A DNA stretch of 64,000 bases from Streptomyces atroolivaceus (GTDB taxonomy: Bacteria > Actinomycetota > Actinomycetes > Streptomycetales > Streptomycetaceae), in NCBI RefSeq assembly GCF_000717025.1, contig NZ_JNXG01000005.1:186001-250000 (forward strand), in the 5' to 3' direction. Below, piece by piece: positions 24,910 through 33,521 of the stretch (position 1 is the first letter of the stretch; each line of letters begins with the position of its first letter). Made by a program: the position numbers and the translations under genes. The notes beneath the pieces were generated by a model. That model worked only from the letters and a program-made list of their open reading frames with translations, had not been told where the DNA came from and did not search any database.

Positions 24910-25308
24910 TCAGCAGTCGTGGTCCACCAGGTCGAAGGACTCGTAGTGGTCCGCGGTGTAGTAGTCCTCCTCGGTCTCCTCACCCGTCACGATCCGGCGG
25001 GCGCCGCGGTCCGGGGAGCCAGGCGTGATGACCGTGTACTCGTGGTAGTAGCCGGTGTTCTGGCTGGGCAGCAGCGCTTCCCGGTTCTGGAAGACGGTGC
25101 CGTCCTGCTCGTACGGGAACGGGCCGCCCGACTCGATGAGATCGAGCGTGTCGTGGGCCTGCGAGGGCAGCGCGGAGTGACAGATGCTGCCGACCGCGGC
25201 GAGGGAGGGAGCCGTCGCGGCCGATGCGGTGACCGGCCCGCCGACGAAGAGGACGGACAGGAGGGCGGCGATGCCGCCGAGCGTGGTGATCCGTGGGGGG
25301 ATTCGCAT
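24910..25308 (-). CDS. Secreted guanyl-specific ribonuclease, RNase Sa family
   Basis: 132 aa with a signal peptide (MRIPPRITTLGGIAALLSVL, cut near ASA/AT) and a mature domain of about 97 aa close to RNase Sa of S. aureofaciens. The catalytic residues are present: Glu in GYYHEYTVITPG, Arg in RRIVTGE and His in DHYESF. Both Cys of the single disulphide are there (SICHSA and the C-terminal DHDC). It cleaves RNA 3' of G, outside the cell. The start could also be the ATG at 25317, three codons upstream. ATG 25308 is used because a basic N-region then begins directly; its ribosome-binding site is poor. Confidence 0.93.
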   Translation of the reverse strand: MRIPPRITTLGGIAALLSVLFVGGPVTASAATAPSLAAVGSICHSALPSQAHDTLDLIESGGPFPYEQDGTVFQNREALLPSQNTGYYHEYTVITPGSPDRGARRIVTGEETEEDYYTADHYESFDLVDHDC

Positions 25309-25546
25309 GTCCACCATGATGACGCGCGTAGATCCCCATCCGTCAACGCCAACACGAGTGAATTTTTGGGAAGTTAACCGTGAGTAAGAAGAGGTGGCGC
25401 GCCGGTGGTGCGCCCGGGCTCGCGCGACGGCTCGTTCATATGTTGACGCCTGCAGGACGCGTGACGGCTTCGCAGTGGGGCATGCATCCCGTGAGGCTGT
25501 TCGAGACATGACGTAACGAAACGGAACTCAGGGAGGCCGATCCAGC

Positions 25547-25972
25547 GTGCGTACGGGGGACATGACGAAGCGACAGGAGAGCCCGCCGGTGCGGTTGCAC
25601 CGCAGACTCGGGCACACCGATCTGTCGGCCGTGGGGGAGATACGTGCGGCACTGCGGGAGTTCCTCCGCTATCGCCGGCGGCCCGAGGAGACCGAGGTGG
25701 CCGAGCTCCTGCTCAGCGAGCTGGTGACGAACGCCCTCATCCACACGAGGAACGGCGCCGTGGTCACGGTGACCTCCGCACCCGCCCGTCTGCGGGTGGA
25801 GGTACGCGACTTCGTGACCGGACAGGAGCCCGCGCCGTACGTACCGAACGCCGACGACGGTACGCACGGCAGGGGACTGCTCCTCGTCCAGAGCCTGGCG
25901 GACTCATGGGGAGTCACGATGCAGGCGCTGGGCAAGGTGGTCTGGTTCGAGCTGAACGCCGGAAAGGCCTGA
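25547..25972 (+). CDS. Anti-sigma/RsbW-like histidine-kinase-type ATPase
   Basis: 141 aa single-domain HATPase_c protein. The N box is ELLLSELVTNALIHTR, and the G1/G2 region is VRDFV... with GTHGRGLLLVQSLADSWG. The small size and lack of a sensor or phospho-acceptor His place it with the many Streptomyces RsbW-like proteins that bind sigma factors or partner BldB-type proteins. Start is uncertain: GTG 25547 has GGGAGG 10 nt upstream, while ATG 25562 follows GGGGGAC. Neither neighbour is a sigma factor or antagonist, so its partner cannot be named. Confidence 0.88.
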   Translation: MRTGDMTKRQESPPVRLHRRLGHTDLSAVGEIRAALREFLRYRRRPEETEVAELLLSELVTNALIHTRNGAVVTVTSAPARLRVEVRDFVTGQEPAPYVPNADDGTHGRGLLLVQSLADSWGVTMQALGKVVWFELNAGKA

Positions 25973-25975
25973 CGC

Positions 25976-27061
25976 TCAGCCGAACTGCTGCTCCAGGTCC
26001 TTCAGTTTCTGCTCCAGTGAATCGAGCCGGGGCAGCGCCTGGGTGTCGTCCTCCGCCGTGAGGTCGACGGTCGCGGGATCACCGCTGTGGGTCTGTGCCG
26101 AAGTACTCCTGGAGTTCGAGCCGTTCACGGCTTGAAGGGATGGCCGGGGGCGCAGTGGCAGTTGTCCCGGCTCTGTTATGGCAGGCTCCGCGACGGCCGG
26201 GGGGCCGCCGCCGGGTGCCGGGGCGATGGCCTGGACGTCCACCTGGCGGCCGGCCCGCCCGCCGCGCCCCCAGGCCCGGTTCTGCCGGTTGAGGGCCTTG
26301 ATGCGGGCCCGGTCCAGCTTCGCCTGGTCCCTTCGGCGGTGCCTGTTCTGTTCCTTCTCCCGGCGGTCCTCGCGTACCTCGTCCACCGCCTCGTCCAGGG
26401 TGCGTACGCCCTCGAGCAGCATCAGCGACCAGGCGCCGAAGGTCTCCCTGGGGGCGCGCAGCCACCGCACGATCCGGATCTGCGGCAGCGGGCGGGGCAC
26501 CAGGCCCTGCTCGCGCAGTGCCGCACGGCGGGTCTGCTTCAGCGCCCGGTCGAACAGGACGGCCGCCGAGAGCGACATCCCCGCGAAGAAGTGCGGGGCG
26601 CCCGCATGGTCCATCCCGCGTGGAGCGTGCACCCAGTTGAACCAGGCGGCGGCCCCGGCGAACGTCCACACCAGCAGCCGGGAGCCCAGCGCGGCGTCTC
26701 CGTGGCTGGCCTCGCGCACCGCGAGCACCGAGCAGAACATCGCGGCCCCGTCGAGACCGAAGGGCACGAGGTACTCCCAGCCCCCGGAGAGGCTGAGGTT
26801 CTGCCGGCCGAAGCCGACGAGCCCGTGGAAGGAGAGGGCGGCGGCGACCGCGGCGCAGCAGAACAGCAGGAGGTACGAGGCGGTGGCGTAGAGCGCCTCC
26901 TTGCGCCTGCGGCGCTCCTCGCTGCGTTCCCAGCTGTCGTCGGCCGCGGCCTTCTCAGCGGCGCGCCTGCCGCGCGCGACCACCGTCACCGCCGCCATGA
27001 CTCCCACGAGCAGTACGGCGCCCGGAAGCAGCCAGTCAAGCGATATGTCGGTCAGTCTCAT
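25976..27061 (-). CDS. DUF2637 domain membrane protein
   Basis: 361 aa. The N-terminal half holds about five hydrophobic segments (WLLPGAVLLVGVMAAVTVV; ALYATASYLLLFCCAAVAAA; LVPFGLDGAAMFCSVLAV; LLVWTFAGAAAWFNWVHA; FFAGMSLSAAVLFDRALK). The middle is a DUF2637 core with WLRAPRETFGAWSLMLLEGV and a highly charged Arg/Asp/Glu helix (about 215-265). The C-terminus is Pro-rich and ends in a short coiled coil (LEQKLKDLEQQFG). DUF2637 proteins occur in actinobacterial chromosomes and conjugative elements, where they resemble transfer/SpdB-like proteins; no other mobility genes are here. Function unknown. Confidence 0.82.
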   Translation of the reverse strand: MRLTDISLDWLLPGAVLLVGVMAAVTVVARGRRAAEKAAADDSWERSEERRRRKEALYATASYLLLFCCAAVAAALSFHGLVGFGRQNLSLSGGWEYLVPFGLDGAAMFCSVLAVREASHGDAALGSRLLVWTFAGAAAWFNWVHAPRGMDHAGAPHFFAGMSLSAAVLFDRALKQTRRAALREQGLVPRPLPQIRIVRWLRAPRETFGAWSLMLLEGVRTLDEAVDEVREDRREKEQNRHRRRDQAKLDRARIKALNRQNRAWGRGGRAGRQVDVQAIAPAPGGGPPAVAEPAITEPGQLPLRPRPSLQAVNGSNSRSTSAQTHSGDPATVDLTAEDDTQALPRLDSLEQKLKDLEQQFG

Positions 27062-27265
27062 GCGCGGTCCCTTGCGTCACGTAGGGCGTTTCGGGCGCCA
27101 TCGTGACGGAAATACCGCCGCGCTCAGGGGGTTTCGGGGCAAGTGAACGCCATTGGGTCGGGCGCGCTCATCGTTGGGCGGAATCTTCTCGAACGCCCGG
27201 ACGGGTGAGCCGAGTCATGTTCGAACGGCTGTCGCCCGCCCGGGTGGTGTGAGTCGCCGTACGGC

Positions 27266-28114
27266 TCAAGGGGCGGGCGTCAGCCTCCGGACGCGGTCCG
27301 CGTCGCAGGTGCGCGGGCAGGTGACGCACGTGTCCTCGGGGCGCAGGGTGTAGAAGAGGCAGCAGCTCGCACGGTCGCGGGTCGGGAGCGATTCACCGTT
27401 CGGTCCGGTCAGTTCGCGGAAGCCGGCCGTGCCGACGTACGGCTTGGTGGTGCCCGGCAGCAGCAGCTCCAGCTCCCTCATCGCGCGGTCCTCCTCGCCG
27501 AGCAGATGGGCGACGTACCAGAGGCCCTCGACGATCTCGTCGGTGGCCATGCCCCACAGGGCCCGCTTCCCGCGCCGCATGCGCGGCCGGAAACCGTCCA
27601 GCACCGGGCCGATGTGCTGCGCCACGGCGTCGAGGACCTCGGCCCGCAGCGCCGACTCGTCGGGGACGACCCGGGCGCCGGGCAGCCCGGCCGCAGGGTC
27701 GTCCGGCAGGCAGGCGAACTCGCTCACGCGGAGGGTCAGATGGCCCAGACCCCGGTGGAAGGAGACGTCCTCCACGGGGATGCGCGGCACCCGCCGGTGC
27801 GTGAACCACGGCAGGGTCACCAGGAGGCAGGCCGGCCAGGCGTAGCGGTGCAGTCCGAAGCTGGCCACCACGTCGGGGCGGGCCTGCGTTCCGTAGTCCC
27901 GCAGCACCTGTGCCTCGTCCCAGGCCAGGAAGTCGTCCAGAACGGCGCCGCCCGCCGCGAGCTCGGCGGCGCCGACCCATCCGCCGCCCGAGGGCGCCGC
28001 GACGTCGTCGGTCAGCACCTCGGCGCGCAGGCCGGGGAAGACCTCGGCGAGACGTGTGTACGCCGCCGTCAGGGGAGACGGGGCGGTGGCGGTGAGCAGA
28101 GCGGGCACGGTCAT
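27266..28114 (-). CDS. FhuF-like (2Fe-2S) ferric-siderophore reductase
   Basis: 282 aa. The C-terminal cysteine cluster is Cys-Cys, ten residues, Cys, two residues, Cys (CCLFYTLRPEDTCVTC), the FhuF pattern that binds a [2Fe-2S] cluster and reduces iron released from siderophores in the cytosol. The centre carries the family stretch LVTLPWFTHRRVPRIPVEDV. There is no signal peptide. A strong iron box lies 28 nt upstream of ATG 28114, so it should be iron-repressed together with the siderophore importer at 20420-24400, though it is not in that operon. The start codon has no good Shine-Dalgarno. Confidence 0.85.
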   Translation of the reverse strand: MTVPALLTATAPSPLTAAYTRLAEVFPGLRAEVLTDDVAAPSGGGWVGAAELAAGGAVLDDFLAWDEAQVLRDYGTQARPDVVASFGLHRYAWPACLLVTLPWFTHRRVPRIPVEDVSFHRGLGHLTLRVSEFACLPDDPAAGLPGARVVPDESALRAEVLDAVAQHIGPVLDGFRPRMRRGKRALWGMATDEIVEGLWYVAHLLGEEDRAMRELELLLPGTTKPYVGTAGFRELTGPNGESLPTRDRASCCLFYTLRPEDTCVTCPRTCDADRVRRLTPAP

Positions 28115-28141
28115 TCAGGGACCACCGAATCACGATCTTTT

Positions 28142-28160
28142 GCAGGTAAGCCTAACCTTA
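28142..28160 (-). promoter_or_regulatory. Iron box (DmdR1/IdeR-type) upstream of the FhuF-like gene
   Basis: The minus-strand 19-mer matches 15 of 19 positions of TTAGGTTAGGCTAACCTAA, with an intact AGGTTAGGC core. It lies 28-46 nt before the FhuF-like start codon, in the region shared with the divergent GntR gene. Confidence 0.8.
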
Positions 28161-28257
28161 CCCGAAGTGATCGGTGTTTGAACTGCGGCCCGCTCCGCCT
28201 ATCGTGCACAGGGGGCCGGGCGCACGCGAGTCGGCCCGCCAGGTGGAGGAGGTTCCG

Positions 28258-29004
28258 GTGGAGCAGGGCAGAGCGCGCGGGGACGCGTGGCCGTACGCGC
28301 CCGCGGGCACCCCACCCGACGTCCGCGTGCCCGAACAGGCGCGCGGCGAACACACCCACAGCGAGCCGCCCGCTCCCCGTGCGGTCCAGCGGCACTCCGT
28401 GCGCGGCCAGATCCTGGACGCCCTGCGCGCCGCACTCGTCGGCGGCGAGCTCGCCCCGGGAGAGGTCTACAGCGCCCCCGCGCTGGGCGCCCGCTTCGGA
28501 GTGTCCGCGACCCCGGTGCGCGAGGCCATGCAGCAGCTGGCCGTCGAGGGGGCCGTGGAGGTCGTACCGAACCGTGGCTTCCGGGTCAGTGAGAGGGGCC
28601 CCCGGGAGCTGGCGGAACTCGCCGAGGTGCGCGCCCTGATCGAGGTCCCCGTCATGCTGCGGCTCGCCCGCACCGTCCCGGCGGCCGGCTGGTGCGGGCT
28701 GCGCCCGCTGGCCGACGCCACGGTCGCGGCGGCCGCCGTGGGGGACCGGGCCGCGTACGCCGAGAGCGACCGCGCCTTCCACCGTGCCGTGCTCACGCTG
28801 TCCGGCAACCAGCAGCTCGTGTCGGTCGCGGACGACCTCCACCGCCGGTCCCAGTGGCCCCTGGCCGACAGCCCGGGCGGCGGCCGGGCCGACCTGCTCG
28901 CCGACGCCTCGGAGCACACCGCGCTGCTGGACGCGCTCATCGCCCGGGACCTCACGGTGGTGCGGTCCCTCGTACGCGAACACTTCAACGGCGCGGACGT
29001 CTGA
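28258..29004 (+). CDS. GntR-family regulator, FCD subfamily (second)
   Basis: 248 aa. A Pro/Ala-rich N-terminal tail (about 1-42) precedes the winged helix (about 43-110: VRGQILDALRAALVGGELAP, FGVSATPVREAMQQLAVEG), then an FCD effector domain with ADAT..., ESDRAFHRAVL and EHTALLDAL. GTG 28258 is preceded by GGAGGAGG 5 nt upstream. The gene diverges from the FhuF-like gene, but the iron box is placed for the latter. A perfect convergent terminator follows. No catabolic operon lies beside it, so its target is unknown. Regulation of the nearby purine genes is possible but PucR is the more obvious regulator there. Confidence 0.88.
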   Translation: MEQGRARGDAWPYAPAGTPPDVRVPEQARGEHTHSEPPAPRAVQRHSVRGQILDALRAALVGGELAPGEVYSAPALGARFGVSATPVREAMQQLAVEGAVEVVPNRGFRVSERGPRELAELAEVRALIEVPVMLRLARTVPAAGWCGLRPLADATVAAAAVGDRAAYAESDRAFHRAVLTLSGNQQLVSVADDLHRRSQWPLADSPGGGRADLLADASEHTALLDALIARDLTVVRSLVREHFNGADV

Positions 29005-29021
29005 GGCGGCGGGGTCCCACC

Positions 29022-29043
29022 GGGCCGGCCGCGCGGCCGGCCC
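29022..29043. terminator. Perfect 22-bp palindrome, convergent terminator
   Basis: The sequence reads GGGCCGGCCG, CG, CGGCCGGCCC. It lies 18 nt after the GntR stop and 23 nt before the end of the leftward TPR-like gene. Confidence 0.75.
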
Positions 29044-29065
29044 CCGTGCCTCGTCCGGTGGGCCC

Positions 29066-29866
29066 TCAGTTCGCCTCGACGGCCTCCGGGGCCGGCGGCT
29101 CCAGGCGGGGAGCGAGCCAGGTCGGTACGCCGCCCAGCAGCCGGAACAGCCGGCCCGCCTCGGCGCGCAGTCGGGCGGCCGCCTCGGGTTCCGGCTCGGC
29201 GTCCGCGAGCGAGATGAGCGCCGGAGCCGTTCCCACGAGATAGCCCAGCTCCTCGCGTATCCGCAGCGACTCCGCGAAACCGTGACGTGCCTCCGCCAGC
29301 TCCCCCTCCCGCAGGGCGAGCGAGGCGATGTGCCGCCACGTGAAGGAGAGCAGGAGCTCGTCCCCCCGGGCCGTCGCACCGGCGTGCGCCCTGCGGTAGG
29401 CGGCGCGGGCGGACTGTGGGGAGTCGGCGATGTTCTGGGCGATCAGGCCCCGGCGGAAGTCCAGCAGCGGGCGTCCGGGGGCCGCGGGCGAGAGCAGGGC
29501 CGCGGCCCTGCTGAGCGCCACGCTGGCTTCGTCGGCCCGGTCGCGTGCCCCCAGCAGGGTCGAGGCGTAGGCCAGATAGCCGCGCTCGCAGGCGGCGGCC
29601 CCGCGCTCGGAGTCGTCCTGGGCGAGCGCCTCCGCGGTGCGCAGCGCGTCCTCGGCGTCGGTCCAGCCGGTGCCCGTGTAGAGACACCGCTCGGTCAGCA
29701 GCGAGGTCCGCTGGAGAGCGGCCGCGGGGTCGGTGGCCGCCCAGGGCTCGAGCAGCGCGGCCGCGTCCGTCCAGCAGGCCCGTGAGCGCAGCCGCCATAC
29801 CGCGGTCTGGAGCGGCGGATCGTCATCTGCTGTCGTTCCGGAACCAGACATGGCGGTATGCGCCAC
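29066..29866 (-). CDS. TPR-like helical repeat protein of unknown function
   Basis: 266 aa, almost all Ala/Leu/Arg-rich helices in pairs that look like degenerate tetratricopeptide repeats (ALQRTSLLTERCLYTGTGWT, GAAACERGYLAYASTLLGAR, ARAAYRRAHAGATARGDELL, EARHGFAESLRIREELGYLV). No signal peptide or membrane segment. I place the start at GTG 29866 (VAHTAMSGSG) because GGGAGGG lies 5 nt upstream. It faces the GntR gene across a terminator and is preceded by pucR on the same strand, 177 nt away. Such proteins usually serve as binding scaffolds; no partner is evident. Confidence 0.75.
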   Translation of the reverse strand: MAHTAMSGSGTTADDDPPLQTAVWRLRSRACWTDAAALLEPWAATDPAAALQRTSLLTERCLYTGTGWTDAEDALRTAEALAQDDSERGAAACERGYLAYASTLLGARDRADEASVALSRAAALLSPAAPGRPLLDFRRGLIAQNIADSPQSARAAYRRAHAGATARGDELLLSFTWRHIASLALREGELAEARHGFAESLRIREELGYLVGTAPALISLADAEPEPEAAARLRAEAGRLFRLLGGVPTWLAPRLEPPAPEAVEAN

Positions 29867-30043
29867 ATTGCCCTCCCCGAGCGCGCCATCGAGCTGTGGA
29901 GGCCGGCCGGCACACGCCGGTCGGCCAGGGTCTGCGCGCATCTCAGCACGGAATGGCACGCCGGGCCAAGGGGTGGGATCAATGTCAGGTGAAAGATTTC
30001 ACAATCACCTGGAGCCCGGGAGGGCCGTGATGAGCCCGGGAAG

Positions 30044-31759
30044 TCAGCTCATGCGCAGGGCGAGGAAGAAGTCGAGCTTGTCCTCGAGGCGCGAAAGGTC
30101 ACGGCCCGTCAACTGCTCGATACGTCCGACGCGATAGCGCAGTGTGTTGACGTGGAGGTGCAGCCGGGCCGCGCAGCGGGTCCAGGAGCCGTCGCAGTCC
30201 AGGAAGGCCTCCAGCGTCTCGATCAGCTCCGCGCGGTGCCGCCGGTCGTAGTCGCGCAGCGGGTCCAGCAGCCGGGCGGTGAAGGCCCGGCGGACGTCGT
30301 CCGGGACGAAGGGCAGCAGCAGGACGTGCGAGGCGAGCTCGTGGTGGCCCGCCGCACAGACCGGGCCCGGCCTGGCCGCGGCGACCCGGCGGGCGTGCCG
30401 GGCCTCCTCCAGCGCGCCGCGCAGGCCCTCGGCGGAATGGACCGCGGCGCTGACACCCAGTGTCAGGCGGCCGTCCTCGGCGAGGCCGGCGGAGAGCGGC
30501 ACGCGGACGCTGTCCAGCAGGGTGTCGGCGTGCAGCGCGGAGTCCTGGTGCTCCGGGGCGGCAGCGTCCTCCGGCGTGCCCGTACCGTCGGTTCCCTGGG
30601 CGGTCTGCGAGGTCAGTGGGACGAGGGCGATCGCCTCCTCACCCGAGTGCGCCACGGCGATACGGTCGGCCGAGTCGGGGCCCGTCACCGCCGGGTCGAC
30701 CAGGATCTCCTCCAGCAGGGACTGCGCGGCCCGGCCGCCCGACAGGTCCTCGCCGTCCGCCGCCCACTCGACCCTGGCCACCACGACCTGCCAGTGCGGC
30801 GCCGTGCCGACACCCGGCAGCAGGACCGGTGTGGCCACCCGCAGCCTGGCGGCGATCTCGGCCGGGGCCGCGCCCGCCTGGACCAGTTCGAGGACCTCCT
30901 GCGCGAGCCTGCGGCGTACGCCACGGGCGGCGTCGCGGCGGTCCCGTTCGACGGCGATCAGCTGGGTGACACCCTGGAGCAGGTCCAGGCGGGGCGCCGG
31001 CCAGTCGCCCGCGTCCGCCGCCACGGCCAGCAGCCAGTCCGACAGCACGGACTCCCGCACGTCACGGGACGGGGCGGGCACGGTACCCCGCCCGGTGTTC
31101 CGGATCGGGAACAGCGAATACGCCGCGCCGTCCACCTCCGCACGGTGCGGCCCGGGGCGGCCGGTCCGGGCCGCCGCGAGATGGCGGCCCGCCAGTTCGG
31201 CGCCGACGTGCGGGGGCAGGGGCTCGCCGGCTCCGGCGATCTGCCGGCCCGTCGGGGACAGGACCCAGGCGCGCAGGTCCAGGTCCGAGGTGAGCAGGTC
31301 GAGGACCACTTCGGGGCCGCCGCCCGCCGGGCCCGAGGTCATGAGCCTGCGGTGCCGGTCCACGACCGCGGCGAGGTCGCCGGCCCGCTCGCCGGAGACC
31401 TGGCGCACGACGTGCTCGGTGATCGTCGCGAATGCCACCGTCTCGTCGACCGCGAAGAGCGGGAGCCGGTGCCGCAGGCAGGCCTCGACCAGATCGTCGG
31501 GGACGGCCCCGAGTTCGGCCTCACCCGCCGCCAGGCCGGCCACCCCGGCGGTGGCCAGGATCCGGACGAACGGCTCCGAGTCCGACGAGTCCCGGCGCCA
31601 TGCCAGCCCCGTGAGGACCAGCTCCCCGCCGGACAGATAGCGGCTGGGGTCGCGGAGGTCGGTCGTCATGACGCCTCGGACCGAGCGGTCGAGCTCGTCC
31701 TCGCCGCCGAGCAGCCGCAGGCCCAGCGCCTCGGTGTCCAGCAGTGCGCGCAGCCGCAT
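30044..31759 (-). CDS. pucR: PucR-family transcriptional regulator of purine catabolism
   Basis: 571 aa. The N-terminal PucR domain begins MRLRALLDTEALGLRLLGGE and includes LTGLAWRRD and a DDLVEACLRHRLPLFAV region. The middle is a GGDEF-like/CdaR region. The C-terminal helix-turn-helix (CdaR/PucR HTH_30) reads TLEAFLDCDGSWTRCAARLHLHVNTLRYRVGRIEQLTG. ATG 31759 starts the PucR domain exactly. It diverges from the xanthine dehydrogenase operon, the classic arrangement for a regulator sensing purines or their breakdown products. The shared 270-bp region (31760-32029) must hold both promoters; I could not pick out convincing hexamers. Confidence 0.92.
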   Translation of the reverse strand: MRLRALLDTEALGLRLLGGEDELDRSVRGVMTTDLRDPSRYLSGGELVLTGLAWRRDSSDSEPFVRILATAGVAGLAAGEAELGAVPDDLVEACLRHRLPLFAVDETVAFATITEHVVRQVSGERAGDLAAVVDRHRRLMTSGPAGGGPEVVLDLLTSDLDLRAWVLSPTGRQIAGAGEPLPPHVGAELAGRHLAAARTGRPGPHRAEVDGAAYSLFPIRNTGRGTVPAPSRDVRESVLSDWLLAVAADAGDWPAPRLDLLQGVTQLIAVERDRRDAARGVRRRLAQEVLELVQAGAAPAEIAARLRVATPVLLPGVGTAPHWQVVVARVEWAADGEDLSGGRAAQSLLEEILVDPAVTGPDSADRIAVAHSGEEAIALVPLTSQTAQGTDGTGTPEDAAAPEHQDSALHADTLLDSVRVPLSAGLAEDGRLTLGVSAAVHSAEGLRGALEEARHARRVAAARPGPVCAAGHHELASHVLLLPFVPDDVRRAFTARLLDPLRDYDRRHRAELIETLEAFLDCDGSWTRCAARLHLHVNTLRYRVGRIEQLTGRDLSRLEDKLDFFLALRMS

Positions 31760-32029
31760 CGTCGATTGCCGCCGATCTCTTCGTTGGTGCGGGGGACGAC
31801 GGAGGTGACCTGTGAATTGTGGTGAGGCCACCGTTACCCGCCATTCGTTCGAATCTACAAGACAGGGATGGGGACCAGCCAATTCCTTCATGGTTTCGGT
31901 GACTGCACCGAGTGGAGCAAGGCTTGTGTACTGGGCCACACACCGCGTCAACAACACAGGAACGACGCATCGAGGGCCGGCCGTCCCCAGCCCACCCGAA
32001 CGACCCGATTGAGAAGAAGAGAGCCACTC

Positions 32030-32920
32030 ATGGACTTCCTTCGCCCCGCCAGCTGGGAGGAGGCGCTCGCCGCAAAGGCCGAGCACCCGACGGCTGTGCC
32101 CATCGCGGGTGGCACGGATGTGATGGTCGAGATCAACTTCGACCACCGGCGGCCCGACCACCTCATGGACCTGAACCGCATCGGTGAGCTGTCCGAGTGG
32201 CAGGTGGGCCCGGACACCGTACGTCTCGGTGCCTCCGTGCCGTACAGCGACGTCATGGAGCACCTGCGGGCCGAGCTGCCCGGTCTGGCACTCGCCTCGC
32301 ACACCGTCGCCTCACCGCAGATCCGCAACCGCGGGGGCGTCGGCGGCAACCTGGGCACCGCCTCGCCCGCGGGGGACGCCCATCCGGCGCTGCTCGCCGC
32401 GGGAGCCGAGGTCGAGGCCGCGTCCGTACGGGGGACGCGGATGATCCCGATCGACGACTTCTACACCGGCGTGAAGCGCAACGCACTCGCCCCCGACGAG
32501 CTGATCCGGGCCGTGCACATCAAGAAGGCCGACGGGCCGCAGCAGTACTCCAAGGTGGGCACCCGCAACGCGATGGTCATCGCGGTGTGCGCCTTCGGCC
32601 TCGCGCTCCACCCGGACACCCGCACCGTGCGCACCGGCATCGGCTCCGCGGCACCGACCCCGGTGCGGGCCAAGGCGGCCGAGGACTTCCTGAACGCCGC
32701 GCTGGAGGAAGGCGGGTTCTGGGAGAGCGGAAAGATCATCACTCCGTCAGTGGCCAAGCAGTTCGCCCAGCTCGCCGCCGGGGCCTGCAACCCCATCGAC
32801 GACGTACGGGGAACGGCCGCCTACCGCAGGCACGCCGTCGGCATCATGGCCCGCCGCACGCTGGGCTGGACCTGGGAGCAGTACCGCGGAGCGGGACGCA
32901 CCCTCGAAGGAGCTGCTTAA
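32030..32920 (+). CDS. Xanthine dehydrogenase FAD-binding subunit
   Basis: 296 aa subunit that passes electrons from the iron-sulfur centres to NAD through FAD. The FAD pyrophosphate-binding loop VPIAGGTDVMVEINF is at about residues 24-38, and the second motif, RNRGGVGGNLGTASPAGD, at about 100-117. The C-terminal CO-dehydrogenase flavoprotein domain follows (NAMVIAVCAFGLAL). The start ATG 32030 has GAAGAAGAGAG upstream. It is the first gene of a xanthine dehydrogenase operon and is followed 2 nt later by the iron-sulfur subunit gene. Confidence 0.93.
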   Translation: MDFLRPASWEEALAAKAEHPTAVPIAGGTDVMVEINFDHRRPDHLMDLNRIGELSEWQVGPDTVRLGASVPYSDVMEHLRAELPGLALASHTVASPQIRNRGGVGGNLGTASPAGDAHPALLAAGAEVEAASVRGTRMIPIDDFYTGVKRNALAPDELIRAVHIKKADGPQQYSKVGTRNAMVIAVCAFGLALHPDTRTVRTGIGSAAPTPVRAKAAEDFLNAALEEGGFWESGKIITPSVAKQFAQLAAGACNPIDDVRGTAAYRRHAVGIMARRTLGWTWEQYRGAGRTLEGAA

Positions 32921-32922
32921 CC

Positions 32923-33519
32923 ATGCGAGTGAATTTCACGGTCAACGGCCGGAAGCAGGAAGCGGACGATGTCTGGGAGGGCGAGTCCCTCCTGTACGTC
33001 CTGCGTGAGCGCATGGGCCTGCCCGGCTCCAAGAACGCCTGTGAACAGGGCGAATGCGGGTCCTGCACGGTCCGCCTCGACGGCGTTCCGGTCTGTTCCT
33101 GTCTCGTCGCCGCCGGCCAGGCGGAAGGCCGCGAGGTCGTCACCGTCGAGGGCCTCGCGGACTACGCACGGCACCGCGACGACGCCCACCCCGGCACCGG
33201 CTGCGCCGCAGGCACCTGTGGCACCTCGCTCGACGCGGCCCAGCGGTGGCAGGCCCGGCCCACCGACGGGCAGAGCGCGGAGGCGGCGGAACTCTCCCCG
33301 GTCCAGCAGGCGTTCATCGACGCGGGCGCGGTGCAGTGCGGCTTCTGCACCCCCGGCCTGCTGGTCGCCGCCGACGAGCTGCTGGAGACGCGGCCCTCCC
33401 CGTCCGACCAGGACATCCGAGAGGCGCTCTCCGGCAACCTCTGCCGCTGCACCGGTTACGAGAAGATCCTCGACGCGGTCCGTCTCGCGGCCGCCCGTCA
33501 GGAAGAGGCGGTCCGATAG
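32923..33519 (+). CDS. Xanthine dehydrogenase (2Fe-2S) subunit
   Basis: 198 aa electron-transfer subunit. The plant-ferredoxin-type cluster ligands are in CEQGECGSCTVRLDGVPVCSC, and the second [2Fe-2S] cluster is bound by the CGFC and CRC elements in GAVQCGFCTPG and LSGNLCRCTGY. An insert of about 45 residues between the domains (HPGTGCAAGTCGTSLDAAQRW) carries two extra Cys, longer than in the minimal CoxS-type subunit. The ATG lies 2 nt after the FAD subunit stop, with AAGGAG upstream, so it is co-translated. Confidence 0.94.
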   Translation: MRVNFTVNGRKQEADDVWEGESLLYVLRERMGLPGSKNACEQGECGSCTVRLDGVPVCSCLVAAGQAEGREVVTVEGLADYARHRDDAHPGTGCAAGTCGTSLDAAQRWQARPTDGQSAEAAELSPVQQAFIDAGAVQCGFCTPGLLVAADELLETRPSPSDQDIREALSGNLCRCTGYEKILDAVRLAAARQEEAVR

Positions 33520-33521
33520 CC

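Noticed and set aside
31760..32029. Search for a PucR operator or promoter hexamers between pucR and the dehydrogenase operon
   Set aside because: Several weak AT-richer stretches exist (near 31850) but no convincing dyad or promoter pair, so none is called.
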